DNA of 64,000 bases from Arctopsyche grandis. Lineage: Eukaryota; Arthropoda; Insecta; Trichoptera; Hydropsychidae. Below, piece by piece: positions 31,738-43,513 of this stretch (its first letter is position 1; every line of letters begins with the position of its first letter). Location of the stretch: contig NC_135362.1 of the NCBI RefSeq assembly GCF_051622035.1, positions 29,757,001-29,821,000 on the forward strand. Reading direction: 5' to 3'. The notes under the pieces are model-generated. The model worked only from the letters and a program-made list of their open reading frames with translations. It made no database searches and had not been told where the DNA came from. The position numbers and the translations under genes are program-made.

Positions 31738-32591
31738 TTTTCACCCCCAATCCCACATATAGGAAATTGTTTTTTCGATGACCAATCAATACTCAACATC
31801 CTTAAAGTCAATGGCAATGTCAGTCACAAAGATAATATAACATAAAAGACATAACTCTATGTGGATCGAAGCTATGTATACCTGCTATCCCGTTATTTCC
31901 CCGAATTATAGTTCAGGTGTGTTACAGGTTGTAACTTGCAACAGTAATCCACAAGTTTACAACAAGACAATCTAAATGCATTTTAAAAAGTACGATGTCT
32001 TGTTATTTTAAGGAATATCATTTTATCGACTCTAATTTCTTTCGACCGCCTTTATATTTCAGCCGCCTGTGTGTGTTACACACATTTGTACGTATGGTGG
32101 GCGCGGCCCCGATTCCAAAGAATTAACTTGCAATTTTAATGAATTCCAGCAACTTTTAATTAAAAAATAGCTATACAATTGTGTGGAAATTGCCAACTCG
32201 CTATCTCCAATCATTGCCTTTACATTGTAGATAAAACCAAATTATATATACTGGGCCCATAATAGTAAAGTAATTCTACAATACATGAAATATTTTAATA
32301 TTTAGTATAAAACATGTTAATATAATATAATATTATATAATAAATGATTGCTTCATTTATTTTACACTTAATACATGTATTATATATACTCTTACAATTA
32401 ACTGGCCAATATGTGATGAACTATAGAAAGATGATGCCAAGTCTGATGCCGGTTGATCACGTACATATATATGATATGTAGTTAAAAAAGTGAAAAATGA
32501 TAGTGGATCTTATCGTATTATTTGTCTAATCAATATTATCTTGTGGATTAAAAATGCTAACATATATATTTATAATTAATTGGACTATAAG
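31738..32591. other. Array spacer, non-coding
   Basis: GTPase upstream-side spacer shared with the other units (CCCCAATCCCACAT, CTGGGCCCATAA). It contains a short hairpin around GTGTGTTACACACAT near 32070. Nothing coding. Confidence 0.5.
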
Positions 32592-33912
32592 CCATAAAGC
32601 CAGTGAAATGAGGCCCATCAATATGTTACCAATTGTTGAGAAGATGCTGGAGGAAATCGTTATGATTCAATTGAAAGAGTTCATTAGTATAAATGATTGT
32701 TTGGTTGTGGAACAGTCTGGATTTAGAGTGAAACATTCAACAGAAACCGCTATCCAATTGGTGGTTTCTGATTGGATGGAGACGATGGATGAATCTAGCA
32801 TGGTTGTTGGAGCAGTTTTTCTAGATTTTAAGCGAGCGTTCGAGACAGTAGATAGGAATATTTTATTACAAAAATTATATAAGTTAGGAATAAATGGTAT
32901 AGTATTAAAGTGGCTTCAATCATACTTAAATAATAGAAGGCAAAGAGTAAAAATTGATAAGGTGTTATCCTCTGAATTTGTAACACCTCATGGAGTGCCG
33001 CAAGGGTCCAAATTGGGACCCTTATTATTTATATTATATATAAACGATATTGTTAAGGTAATTAAGATGTGTAAAATACATTTGTTTGCAGATGATACAT
33101 TGATATATATAATTGGAAAGAATGTTGATGTAATGTCTGAGATTTTAAATATAGAATTAAATTATGTGAATGACTGGTTGTGTGAAAATAAATTAAAGTT
33201 GAATGTGAATAAAACAAAAATGATGTGGTTGAATGGTAAAAATAAAAATATATTGAATGAAATTAGAATTGATGATAAGTTAATTGAAAAAGTTGAAAAT
33301 ATAAAATACTTAGGTGTATACATAGATTCAGGACTAAATTTTAAAATGCACGCTGACTATATAATAAAAAAAATGGCTAGAAAAGTTGGTGTATTATGTA
33401 GATTAAGAAATATTTTAAGTAAAAAAAGTAAAATTTTAGTGTTTAATTCAATTGTCTTGCCACATGTGGTTTATTGTGCCACTGTGCTTAATTTGTTTAG
33501 TGGCCAAGATTTAGAAAAAATGCAAAAAATACAGAATAAAGCTATGAGAGCTATTTTGAATGTGAGTAGATTTAAGAGTATTGGAAGTATGTTAGATGAA
33601 TTAGGATGGATGAGTATTAGAATTAGTCTAAATATTAGTACATTGTCTTTTGTTTATAAGTTAGATCATAAGTTATTACCTAAGTATTTTGATGATTATA
33701 TAATAAGGAATAGAGATAAACATAGTTTTTATACTAGAAATAAGGACAAACTAGTTGTAAGTAGAGTAAGAAAGAATAAGACGGCTGGGGGTGTTTTTCA
33801 CAGGGGTGTGCTCATGTATAATGCCCTCCCTGAGTGCGTCAGGTCTGCTAAAAACATGGATGCATTCCTGCGAGGTGCGAAGAGACACCTCTGTGAGGGA
33901 CAGTACATATAA
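32592..33912 (+). CDS. LINE reverse transcriptase, N-terminally truncated
   Basis: Open frame without internal stops, ending at TAA 33912. The dozen codons before 32592 are host sequence read in frame and are not part of the protein. RT blocks visible: RPINMLPIVEKMLEEIV, GFRVKHSTETAIQLV, VFLDFKRAFETVD (catalytic D), GVPQGSKLGPLLFILYINDI, and FADDT (catalytic Asp pair). It then has a C-terminal domain ending SAKNMDAFLRGAKRHL. The missing amino end makes it unable to act alone. The lack of stops suggests a recent insertion. The clade (Jockey/CR1 group) is a judgement from motif style. Confidence 0.85.
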
Positions 33913-34015
33913 GTTAATTATAAATTTTAGAGTTAAGTATAATAATTAAGATGTATTTTTTTTTTTAAATTAGCTTGATAGCTAAAATATATATAAATAA
34001 AAATAAAAAAATAAA
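32592..34015 (+). mobile_element. 5'-truncated APE-type LINE (Jockey/CR1-like)
   Basis: Inserted in array unit 2 with the target duplication TATAAG (32586-32591 and 34016-34021); the empty site, GGACTATAAGTTATG, is seen in units 3, 4 and 6. It contains the 3' two-thirds of the reverse transcriptase ORF, a 3' UTR matching 91-209, and an ATAAATAAAAATAAA-type tail. The 5' end (endonuclease and early RT) is missing, typical of aborted target-primed reverse transcription. Confidence 0.9.
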
Positions 34016-34394
34016 TATAAGTTATGTATATAAAATTTTCAATTTTACGGATGGTTGAAATTTACTATTAGATCAGTGTATTTTGCGTTCGTTAATGCAT
34101 CAGCTAAGGGAAACCATTCACTATGTGATTCAAACCATGGCAACTATGTATATGTATAAAGCTGCAGCTTCTCCAGTTTAAAATAAATTTACCTGTTTAA
34201 TTTTTGGCGTTCTTAAATATTTATATTGATGAAATTTGTACAGTGTGCTTTTTTGCCATATTTGTACATATCGGCCATACCTTTATTTTTATTTATTTAT
34301 TATTTTAAAATAATAACAACAATAAAATGACCAGTGTGACCTGACAGGTTACCCCAAAGCGTCACACCGGTCTATTTATACTTGGGCTTGAACT
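34016..34394. other. Array spacer, non-coding
   Basis: Continues the unit after the LINE. A T-rich tract and ACCTGACAGGTTACCCC (34335-34355) suggest a short retroelement tail. No coding sequence. Confidence 0.4.
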
Positions 34395-34752
34395 TGGTAT
34401 GCAAATAATGTTTTACTTTTAGTATTTTCTCAAAATATCGCAGCCGATAATAAATGTCAATGGAGGGTTTATGCGAGCACGTGCGCATTTTCGAAAATGC
34501 ATTAAAGACGACTTTCTTCTTCATTCGGTAGAGAAGACCCCTTTTTTGTAATGCCTTCGGCTCCTAGCGAAGTAAATCTGCCACTCGATAAAACTGCAAA
34601 TGAAAATCTAGATAGAAAAATGTGACCACGAAAGAAGCTCACAAAGAAAAATCCAAATAAAATAATAAACCTTCAACAATTTTAAGATTGTTTAAAATCG
34701 TCAATAACTCGTACAGAAAGCTATTTTCTGGGAAAAACCTTCGGCTGCTCCA
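34395..34752 (+). pseudogene. Nf1 intron/exon fragment in unit 2
   Basis: Copy of Nf1 intron sequence like 22320-22975 (GCTTGAACTTGGTATGCAAA, GCGAGCACGTGCGC, GCCACTCGATAAAACTGC). It jumps to the end of the exon-replacement insert and a 12-nt remnant of the penultimate Nf1 exon (CTTCGGCTGCTC at 34740-34751). Most of the exon is deleted here. Confidence 0.75.
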
Positions 34753-34876
34753 ATGATATAAGAAGGTCCAATGATATAAGATCCAGCGATAAAGGTTCCA
34801 CGAAAGAAGATCCACCCGACCAAATGTCCACCTGATAAGTGATCCAGACGATAAAAAACCCAGATGATAAAACGTT
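34752..34876. repeat. Degenerate phrase repeat of about 15 bp
   Basis: Successive phrases: GTCCAATGATATAA, GATCCAGCGATAAAG, GTTCCACGAAAGAA, GATCCACCCGACCAAAT, GTCCACCTGATAAGT, GATCCAGACGATAAAA, ACCCAGATGATAAAA. Copies close each of the next units (39842-39968, 44151-44275, 47989-48114, 52252-52375). The parent Nf1 locus lacks it after its exon. Confidence 0.7.
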
Positions 34877-34955
34877 TATAAGCATAACTCTAATACTATA
34901 AGCATAACTCTAATACTTTTAAAACTTTTTTTTTTTTAAAGAAAATTGTACATAC

Positions 34956-35337
34956 TGTTGCGTAGGGGTGGGTGGAGGATCCAAGAAAAGGCCAACAGTC
35001 GTTTCACAGCATTTATTGATGATTAAGGAGTTACACACACTGTCACTGCTCCGTCCAGAATGAATTATATCGCCTACGTACCGCCTTATAAAGGGTAGAT
35101 CTCTCAGGACGCCTAATCTGTTTACCTGTTGTATAGTCACGTATTCGGATATGTATTTCCAAGACATTGGATCTTCCCGTACCGATTCTGAGAAATAACT
35201 AATAACGGTCAATGTTTAGCCTAAATGCACTTAGAGTCCAGATATAATCTTTGGAAGTAAGTGCATGCATTTAGTTAACCGATAACAGATATCCGTTGGT
35301 CTAAGTACAATTCGCTCAATCCACGGCGTACGTAACA
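34956..35337 (+). mobile_element. Solo LTR fossil
   Basis: TGTTGCGTAGGGG...TACGTAACA, flanked by ATAC (34952-34955 and 35338-35341). Same family as 25949 and 27651. It interrupts the Nf1-flank segment ACATACTATATATTTTTGT of this unit, where other units are uninterrupted. Confidence 0.85.
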
Positions 35338-35783
35338 ATACTATATATTTTTGTAGATTGTGAATCGTGTAATTCCATATCTGTGATAAGTAATAATTAA
35401 TAAATGATTTACTATGAAATTGTTAAAATTTGTTGAAATCGATCAATTGTGATAGTTTATTGTTATTTCTTCATTGTAATCGATTGTTGGATTTTCTTCT
35501 TCATATTTTAACATTTTTGTAGACGCTATTCTATAATTTATTGTAATCATACATGATATTTTAATATATGTAATTTAAAACACTTTTAGTTTTGATTTAT
35601 AATGTAATCGATATTTGTGTAAAAAATTAATTCATATAAGAAAATCAAACATTTCTAGTAAAATTGTCATAAATTAAAAAGAATTTCAGTTCAAATTCAA
35701 TAATTTTAATAACGTAATTGTATACAAGTGAATTTTTGTGAATATAAATATATTAAATTTAATAATACATTAAAAAGAAAAGG

Positions 35784-36595
35784 TCACATAACACTGCATA
35801 ACTTTTTAGTTCTTTTCGATATCATAAAAGTGGCCATGATTGCTTCGGCAAATACGTTATTTAAACCTTCCTAAAATCGAAAAAAGAATACATTTCAATA
35901 TTTTTATTAAATACATCATTTAAAAATACATATTATGAAATAAAACTGACCCGTGTCAGAGCCGAACATTCAACATATTTAACGGCTTTCAGTTCTTTAG
36001 CCAACTTTTCCCCTTCTTCAGGCTGAATAACTTTCTCTCTTATTTTCCCTAATTCATTGATAATTTTTGGATCGTCCCTTTGATCTATCTGAGTGCCGAC
36101 CAATAAAAACGGAGTTTTCTTATTGAAATGAGCGATCTCTGGCACCCACTGCACCACAGAATAAGAAATTAAAATATTTGAATTAAAACTATTGATAATT
36201 TTGCACGTCTATAATATTTGCATGTATGGGAATGCTTACTTTAAATTTAACATTTTCAAACGATTCTCGATAAACGACACTAAAACAGACCAGAAACACG
36301 TTAGTGTTTGGATAAGTCAATGGCCTCATCCTATCGTAATCTTCCTGTCCTGGAATATAAATATAATTTAAATATTTTATTCAGTATAAATTTAATTGAA
36401 TATGATAATACCTGCTGTATCGAATAAGCAAATATCGTGAGGTTCTTGTCCAATATTCACCACTACTTTACAGTTGTCAAAGCCCCGCGGGACGCAGTCT
36501 ACTGGAAATTCATTATTAGCATAACTCATCACCAGTGCCGTTTTGCCGACTGCACCATCTCCTACTATCACACATTTTATTGTTTTATTCGCCAT
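35784..36595 (-). CDS. Cdc42-like GTPase copy 3
   Basis: Exons 36595-36412, 36349-36240, 36148-35951, 35870-35784; 192 residues, no lesion. P-loop GDGAVGKT is intact. Switch I is [10 protein letters not shown], so the T35 position is R and Y40 is C, as in the dead copy 2. Switch II is [10 protein letters not shown] with Q61 kept. Tail [16 protein letters not shown] with CAAX CSVM. Exon 1 belongs with copies 2 and 8 (MANK start, CKVVVNIG), but exon 2 (VFLVCFSVV) and exon 4 match the copy 4-7 group; exon 4 is the same as in copy 5. The gene therefore looks like a mosaic. Loss of T35 predicts weakened Mg/GTP-dependent closure of switch I and poor effector binding. Confidence 0.88.
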
Positions 36596-36954
36596 TTTTC
36601 CACGGTGTTGTGAGGGATTGTGTTTTTTGTGTTGATTATATTCTGGAATCATTATGAAATCACACTCAAAACATATTTTTTACTTTTATTTTATTTTTAT
36701 TTAGAGTTGTTAAGCTTTTTTTTTAAGTTCGAGGTTGCTCTCCGAACAGGGCCGCGCCTAGGAGTGCAAACTTAAATTTAATCAGCATTTTTATAAATCA
36801 TATTAATTCGGGGTCTAGTGTTGACAATTTTAATCACAGTTAAAATTAACCAGAAAAACAGACAGAAAACCAAAACATTTAGTTCTGAACAGGACCAGAT
36901 GACAAGAGAGACTGAACGTTTTCAAGTTCATCCATGAAGAAATAGTGTTTTTAT

Positions 36955-37310
36955 CAGAGAAATGTTATAATAATAGAATAGCCCTTTCGAATAAATAATT
37001 GTTGTCAATATTACGCGGCACGTCTCTATAAATACGCTACAACGCACGGAATACAATCGGATCAATTTACTTATAAAAATATATCCCATGTTGTTTATTG
37101 TGTGTTTTTGAATGCACTGTGCAATTTTTAACGATGCTTGCCCATCTTACGAGTAATATAAACGAACAGATCAGTTTTTATCGGACATACGTCGAGCACC
37201 AAGCATCAAATACAACTGATGCTAAAATTATTTAGGATTGTCTGTGGATAATCGTCACTTGACAACAATATGACGCCTAAAGCCACTTCTATTATTATAA
37301 CATTTCTCTG
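36955..37310. mobile_element. hAT-type MITE in unit 3
   Basis: Same MITE and same site as in unit 2, with 8-bp flanks GTTTTTAT and GTTTTCAC. It is the full 356-bp form; unit 2 has lost about 29 bp. Confidence 0.85.
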
Positions 37311-37842
37311 GTTTTCACCCCCCAATCCCACATCTAGGAAATTTTTCTTTCGATTACCAATCAATACTCAACATCCTTAGTCAATGGCAATGTCAGTCGC
37401 AAAGATAATATAACATAAAAGACATAACTCTATGTGGATCGAAGCTATGTATACCTGCTATCCCGTTATTTCCCCGAATTATAGTTCAGGTGTGTTACAG
37501 GTTGTAACTTGCAACAGTAATCCACAAGTATACAACAAGACAATCGAATCACATTTGTACGTATGGTGGGCGCGGCCCCGATTCCAAAGAATTAACTTGC
37601 AATTTTAATGAATTCCAGCAACTTTTAATTAAAAAATAGCTATACAATTGTGTGGAAATTTCCAACTCGCTATCTCTAATCATTGCCTTTACATTGTAGA
37701 TAAAACCAAATAATATATTCTGGGCCCATAAGTAATTCTATGTACAATACATGAAATATTTTAATATTTAGTATAACACATGTTAATATAATATAATATT
37801 ATATAATAGTTACATCAATATATTTTATTATTGTGTTTGATT

Positions 37843-38073
37843 CATTGATGTATAATACACTAGATCCGCCCTCACGCTATATACTGGTCTCCTTTTTGGC
37901 GCATGCACAGTTTCTCTCAGTAGGTAGGTAGGTACCGCTGCGTCGTAGGGAAAAAAACGTTTTTTTCCCCAACTTCCCCGCTACTTAAACCCCCCGCACC
38001 CCTCAGTTAGTGAAGACAAGATCTCCGACCAAAATCACACGTCAGGGCCCATCTAGTGTATTATACATCAATG
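37843..38073. mobile_element. 231-bp hAT-type MITE, unit-3 specific
   Basis: Perfect 23-bp inverted ends starting CATTGATGTATAATACAC, with an exact 8-bp duplication GTTTGATT (37835-37842, 38074-38081). Units 5 and 7 show the empty site (TTGTGTTTGATTACTTAATT at 46470 and 54575). Insertion therefore happened after unit 3 split from the others. Confidence 0.92.
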
Positions 38074-39215
38074 GTTTGATTACTTAATTTATTTTACACT
38101 TAATCTATGTATTATATGTATATACTCTTACAATTAACTGCCCAATATGTGATGAATTATAGAAAGATTGTCGGGACTGATGCTGGTTGATCACGTTGTG
38201 CTATGTAGTTAAAACGTGTAAAATGATAGTTTAAAATATTTTATTTTATCTTATCGTATTATTTGTCTAATCAATATTAGAAATTCCTTGTGGATTAAAG
38301 ATATTATCATATATATTTATAATTAATTGGACTATAAGTTATGTGTATAAAATTTTCAATCTTAAGGATAGTTGAAATTTACTATCAGATCAGTGTATTT
38401 TGCGTTCGTTAATGCATCAGCTAAGGGAAACCTCTCACAATGTGATTTAAACCATGGCAACTATATAAAGCTGCAGCTTCTCCAGTATAAAATGAATTTA
38501 CCTGTTTAATTGTTGGCGTTGTTAAATATTTATATTGATGAAATTCGTACAGTGTGCTTTTAAACAGACGCACAAACGAAGTTTAAGTTTAAGGGCATTA
38601 ATATACATATTCATCAATATACATATTCATTTAAAACTGGATAATTGAATCACTTTCTGAAAAAAAAAAGCGTTCGTTATTTTACTAAACGCATCAGATT
38701 TCCGAAAAGCTCCATATTTGTACTTATCGGCCATAACTTATTTATACTTGGGCTTGAACCTGGTATGCAAATAATGTTTTACTTTTAGTATTTTCTCAAA
38801 ATATCGCAGCCGATAATAAAAGTCAATGGAGGCTTTATGCGAGCACGTACGCATTTTCGAAAATGCATTAAAGACGACTTTCGTCTCTTTTCGGTAGAGA
38901 AGACCCCTTTTTTGTAATGCCTTCGGCTCCTAGCAAAGTAAATCTGCCACTCGATAAAACTGCAAATGAAAATCTAGATAAATGTGACCACGAAAGAAGC
39001 TCACAAAGAAAAATCCAAATAAAATAATAAACCTTTTTGTATGTTTTTCAGCTTTGAAAATAAATATTTATGTAAGTGAGGTTTTTCCGACGTGTTTTAA
39101 AATTGTTACAAATATATTAAAGCAAGTTATTTGATTTTAGGTTTATTCGAATTCAATAATATAAATGAGAATAAAAAGCCTAGCAGTATATTGTTTGTCC
39201 TATGTTCCTTTTCAG

Positions 39216-39269
39216 TGTAATTGTACGGCAGAGAGTTCAGAGCTGTTCGTGAATTGCTTAGAAGCGATG
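39216..39269 (+). pseudogene. Penultimate Nf1 exon, 5' fragment (unit 3)
   Basis: Preceded by the Nf1 acceptor TTCCTTTTCAG, then 18 codons identical in sense to Nf1 23961-24014 ([18 protein letters not shown]). It then diverges into unrelated sequence where Nf1 continues [10 protein letters not shown]. It is a broken copy, not a second Nf1. Confidence 0.9.
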
Positions 39270-39741
39270 CACATACATTCATAACTATTTTCACTCAGAT
39301 TTTCTTTACTTTTTTGAACAAATTGATGTTTTTAAGCGTATTGTACTTATTTTAGACGAATAAAATTTATGTGATATGAAACTTTAGGATCTCTACTTTC
39401 ATTTTAGTAAAATAAAGTTTGCATGAATTGCAATTTAAAAAAATAATCAATAATAATTAAGCGTACTGTGGAACTGCAATTTTCTACTTATTTTCATTCT
39501 TTATTTATATTCCAGTATCTGAGGATTCTGTCATGTCTATGAACCGGAAAGCATCTACACGAGATAATAAGAGAAAACACCGAAAGGCTTTTTATTAAAA
39601 AATTCAAAGATTTAGAAGAAAAAAAAGAGTAATCGTTACAAAGTGCTGTCCTGCGAAACTTCATGAATTAGGAAAAATTATCAACAATTTTAAGATTGTT
39701 TAAAATCGTCAATAACTCGCATGTTATAGTACAGAAAGCTA
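39270..39741 (+). other. 472-bp segment replacing the middle of the Nf1 exon copy
   Basis: About 50 nt of the Nf1 exon are replaced by 472 nt absent from the parent locus. Within it, TTTATATTCCAG ends at 39515 and is followed by an open frame 39518-39598 (SEDSVMSMNRKAS...KHRKAFY, stop TAA). This looks like a terminal exon of some gene with a splice acceptor. Source gene not recognised. Units 4 and 6 (before copies 5 and 7's right flank, 43859 and 51955) have lost the acceptor and first codons. Confidence 0.55.
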
Positions 39742-39840
39742 TTTTCTGGGAAAAACCTTCGGCTGCTCTCGGTTCACATCTAGGTGGATGTCTTGGAAGC
39801 TTAGTATTGCCGAGTTCTACCGATAGAGGTCATTATAATT
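39742..39840 (+). pseudogene. Penultimate Nf1 exon, 3' fragment (unit 3)
   Basis: Copies Nf1 24067-24150 (CCTTCGGCTGCTCTCGGTTC, TTGCCGAGTTCTACCGATAG) with the donor changed from GTAATT to GTCATT. The frame is not joined to the 5' fragment. Confidence 0.88.
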
Positions 39841-40492
39841 TGGGATCCACGACGTAAGGTCCAATGATATAAGATCCAGCGATAAAGGTTCCACGAAAGA
39901 AGATCCACCCGACCAAATGTCCACCTGATAAGTGATCCAGACGATAAAAAACCCAGATGATAAAACGTTTAATACTTTTATACTTTTCTGATACTTTTAC
40001 TTAAAAGTAAAAAGTACATACTATATATTTTTGTTGATTTTGAATTGTGTACTTCCATATCTGTGATAAATAATAATTTATAAATGATTTACTATGAAAT
40101 TGTTAAAATTTGTTGAAATCGATCAACCAAAATGTGATTGTTTATTGTTATTTCTTCATTGTAATCGATCGTTGGATTTTCTTCTTCATATTTTAACAAA
40201 GCGAACTACGTATAAGAAAGTTTTGTAGACGCTATCCTATAATTTATTGTAATCATACATGATATTTTAATTTATGTAATTCAAAACATTTTTAGTTTTG
40301 ATTTGTAATGCAATCGATATTTGTGTAAAAAAATAATTCATATTAGAAAATCAAAACATTTCTAGTAAAATTGTCATAAATTAAAAAGAATTTCAGTTCA
40401 AATTCAATAATTTTATTAACTTAATTGTATACAATTGAATTTTTGAGTATATAAATATATCAAAAATTCAATAATACATTAAAAAGAAAAGG

Positions 40493-41318
40493 TCACATAA
40501 CACTGCATAAATTTTTAGTGCTTTTCCGTTTGATAAAAGTGGCCATGATTGCTTCGTCAAATACGTCATTTAGACCTTCCTAAAATCGAAAAAAAAAAAT
40601 ACATTTCAATATTTTTATAAAAAATACATCATTTAAACATACATATTATAAAATAAAACTGACCCGTGTCAGAGCCGAACATTCAACATATTTAACGGAT
40701 TTCAGTTCTTTAGCCAACTTTTCCCCTTCTTCAGGCTGAATAACTTTCTCTTTTATATTCCCTAATTCATTGATAATTTTTGGATCGTCCCTTTGATCTA
40801 TCCGAGTGCCGACCAATAAAAACGGAGTTTTCTTATTGAAATGAGCGATCTCTGGCACCCACTGCACCAAAGAATAAGAAATTAAAATATTTGTATTCAC
40901 ATTATTGATAATGTTCACGCCTATAATATAAGTATGTTTATAACATATGTATACGAATGCTTACTTTAAATTTAACATTGTCAAACGAATCTGGATGAAC
41001 AACACTAAAACAGACCAGAAACACGTTAGTGTTTGGATAACTCAATGGCCGTAACCTATCGAAATCTTCCTGTCCTGGAATATAAATATAATTTAAATAT
41101 TTTATTCAGTACATTGAATCGAATATGATAATACCTGCTGTATCGAATAAGCTGAAATCGTGTGGCTCTCCTCCAATAAGCACCATTGTTACATAGCTGT
41201 CAAACATGGTCGGGATGTATTCTTCTGGAAATTTATTATTAGCATAACTCATCAACATTGTCGTTTTGCCGACTGCACCATCTCCTACCACCACGCATTT
41301 TATTAATGGCTTCGACAT
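40493..41318 (-). CDS. Cdc42-like GTPase copy 4
   Basis: Exons 41318-41135, 41074-40965, 40861-40664, 40579-40493, 192 residues, no lesion. Starts MSKPLIKC; P-loop GDGAVGKT; switch [11 protein letters not shown] with T35 kept and Y40 kept; [14 protein letters not shown] (Q61 kept, Y64 to F); TRID base motif; YVECSAL; tail KRKSTKNL + CSVM. Nearly identical to copy 6. Of the array copies, this clade keeps the most complete catalytic and effector residues, so it is a good candidate for a working GTPase. The acceptor before exon 3 is TTGGTGCAG. Confidence 0.92.
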
Positions 41319-41425
41319 TTTTCTATGCTGTTGTGAGGATTGTGTTTGTTGTGTTGATTATATTCTGGAATTATTATGAAATCACATTCAAAACATATTT
41401 TTAACTATCATTTTATTTTTATTCA

Positions 41426-41604
41426 AGGTCTGACCGCACTATACGGCCGTCGACTGCTGCAGCACGACACAACACGGCAAAGTTGATACAAAAGGAAACT
41501 CTGTCGCGTGACGCGTAGTGCGTTATATCTCATACAATTTCATACAAACAATATTTGGCCGCACGCTGCCGTTCGTGTCGCAGACGCATAGTGCGGTCAG
41601 ACCT
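41426..41604. mobile_element. 179-bp MITE upstream of copy 4
   Basis: Inverted ends AGGTCTGACCGCACTAT / ATAGTGCGGTCAGACCT (17 bp). The interior is GC-rich with CAGCACGACACAACACG. Flanks TCA/TTA suggest a 3-bp duplication. The same insertion is present upstream of copy 6 and absent upstream of copies 5 and 7. It lies within 110 bp of the GTPase start codon and may influence its promoter. Confidence 0.88.
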
Positions 41605-41954
41605 TTAGAGTTGCTAAGCTATTTTTTCTAAGTTAACTTCGAGGTTGCGTTCAAACTTACACACTCAAAACATATTTTTTACTATCATTTTATTTTTATT
41701 TAGAGTTGTTAAGCTATTTTTTTAAGTTTCGAGGCTGCTCTCCGAACAGGGCCGCGCCTAGGAGTGCAAACTTAAATTTAATCAGCATTTTTATAAATCA
41801 TATTAATTCGGGGTCTAGTGTTGACAATTTTAATCACAGTTAAAATTAACCAGAAAAACAGACAGAAAACCAAAACATTTAGTTCTGAACAGGACCAGAT
41901 GACAAGAGAGACTGAACGTTTTCAAGTTCATCCATGAAGAAATAGTGTTTTTAT

Positions 41955-42310
41955 CAGAGAAATGTTATAATAATAGAATAGCCCTTTCGAATAAATAATT
42001 GTTGTCAATATTACGCGGCACGTCTCTATAAATACGCTACAACGCACGGAATACAATCGGATCAATTTACTTATAAAAATATATCCCATGTTGTTTATTG
42101 TGTGTTTTTGAATGCACTGTGCAATTTTTAACGATGCTTGCCCATCTTACGAGTAATATAAACGAACAGATCAGTTTTTATCGGACATACGTCGAGCACC
42201 AAGCATCAAATACAACTGATGCTAAAATTATTTAAGATTGTCTGTGGATAATCGTCACTTGACAACAATATGACGCCTAAAGCCACTTCTATTATTATAA
42301 CATTTCTCTG
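41955..42310. mobile_element. hAT-type MITE in unit 4
   Basis: Same element and site as in units 2, 3 and 6 (CAGAGAAATG...CATTTCTCTG). Confidence 0.85.
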
Positions 42311-43513
42311 GTTTTTACCCCCAATCCCACATCTAGGAAATTGTTCTTTCGATGACCAATCAATACTCAACGTCCTTAAAGTCAATGGCAATGTCAGTCG
42401 CAAAGATAATATAACATAAAAGACATAAATCTATGCGGACCGAAGCTATACCTGCTATCCCGTTATTTCCCCAAATTATAGTTCGGGTGTGTTAAATCAT
42501 CTCCTTTATTAATCATTGCCATTACATTGTAGATAAAACCAAATTATATATACTGGGCCCATAATTGTAAAGTAATTCTACAATACATGAAATATTTTAA
42601 TATTTAGTGTTATCAACACATGTTAATATAATATAATATTATATAATAGTTACATAAATATATTTTATTATTGTAATTGATTGCTTCATTTATTTTGCAC
42701 TTAATATATGTATTATATATACCTTACAATTAACTGCCTAATATGTGATGAACTATAGAAAGATTGTCGGGTCTGATGTCAGTTTATCTCGCCATGGTTG
42801 ATATGTAGTTAAAAACGTGTAAAATGATAGTTTAAAATATTTTATTTTATCTTATCGTATTATTTTTCTAATCAACATTAGAAATTCCTTGTGGATTAAA
42901 GATGCTAACATATATATTTATAATTAATTGGACTACAAGTTATGTATATAAAATTTTCAGTCTTAAGGATAGTTGAAATTTACTATTAGATCAGTGTATT
43001 TTGCGTTCGTTAATGCATCAGCTAAGGGAAACCTCTCACAATGTGATTTAAACCATGGCAACTATGTATATAAAGCTGCAGTATTTTCTCAAAATATCGC
43101 AGCCGATAATAAAAGTCAATGGAGGGTTTATGCGAGCACGTCCGCATTTTCGAAAATGCATTAAATACGACTTTCTTCTTCATTCGGTAGAGAAGACCCA
43201 TTTTTTGTAATGCCTTCGGCTCCTAGCGAAGTAAATCTGCCACTCGATAAAACTGCAAATGAAAATCTAGATAGAAAAATGTGACCACGACAGAAGCTCA
43301 TAAAGAAAGCTACCCACAAAATACTTAACCTTTTTTGTATGTTTTTCAGCTTTGAAAATAAAGATTTATGTAAGTGAGGTTTTTCCGACGTGTTTTAAAA
43401 TTGTTACAAATATATTAAAGCAAGTTATTTGATTTTAGGTTTATTCGAATTCAATAATATAAATGAGAATAAAAAGCCTAGCAGTATAGTGTTTGTCCTA
43501 TGTTCCTTTTCAG

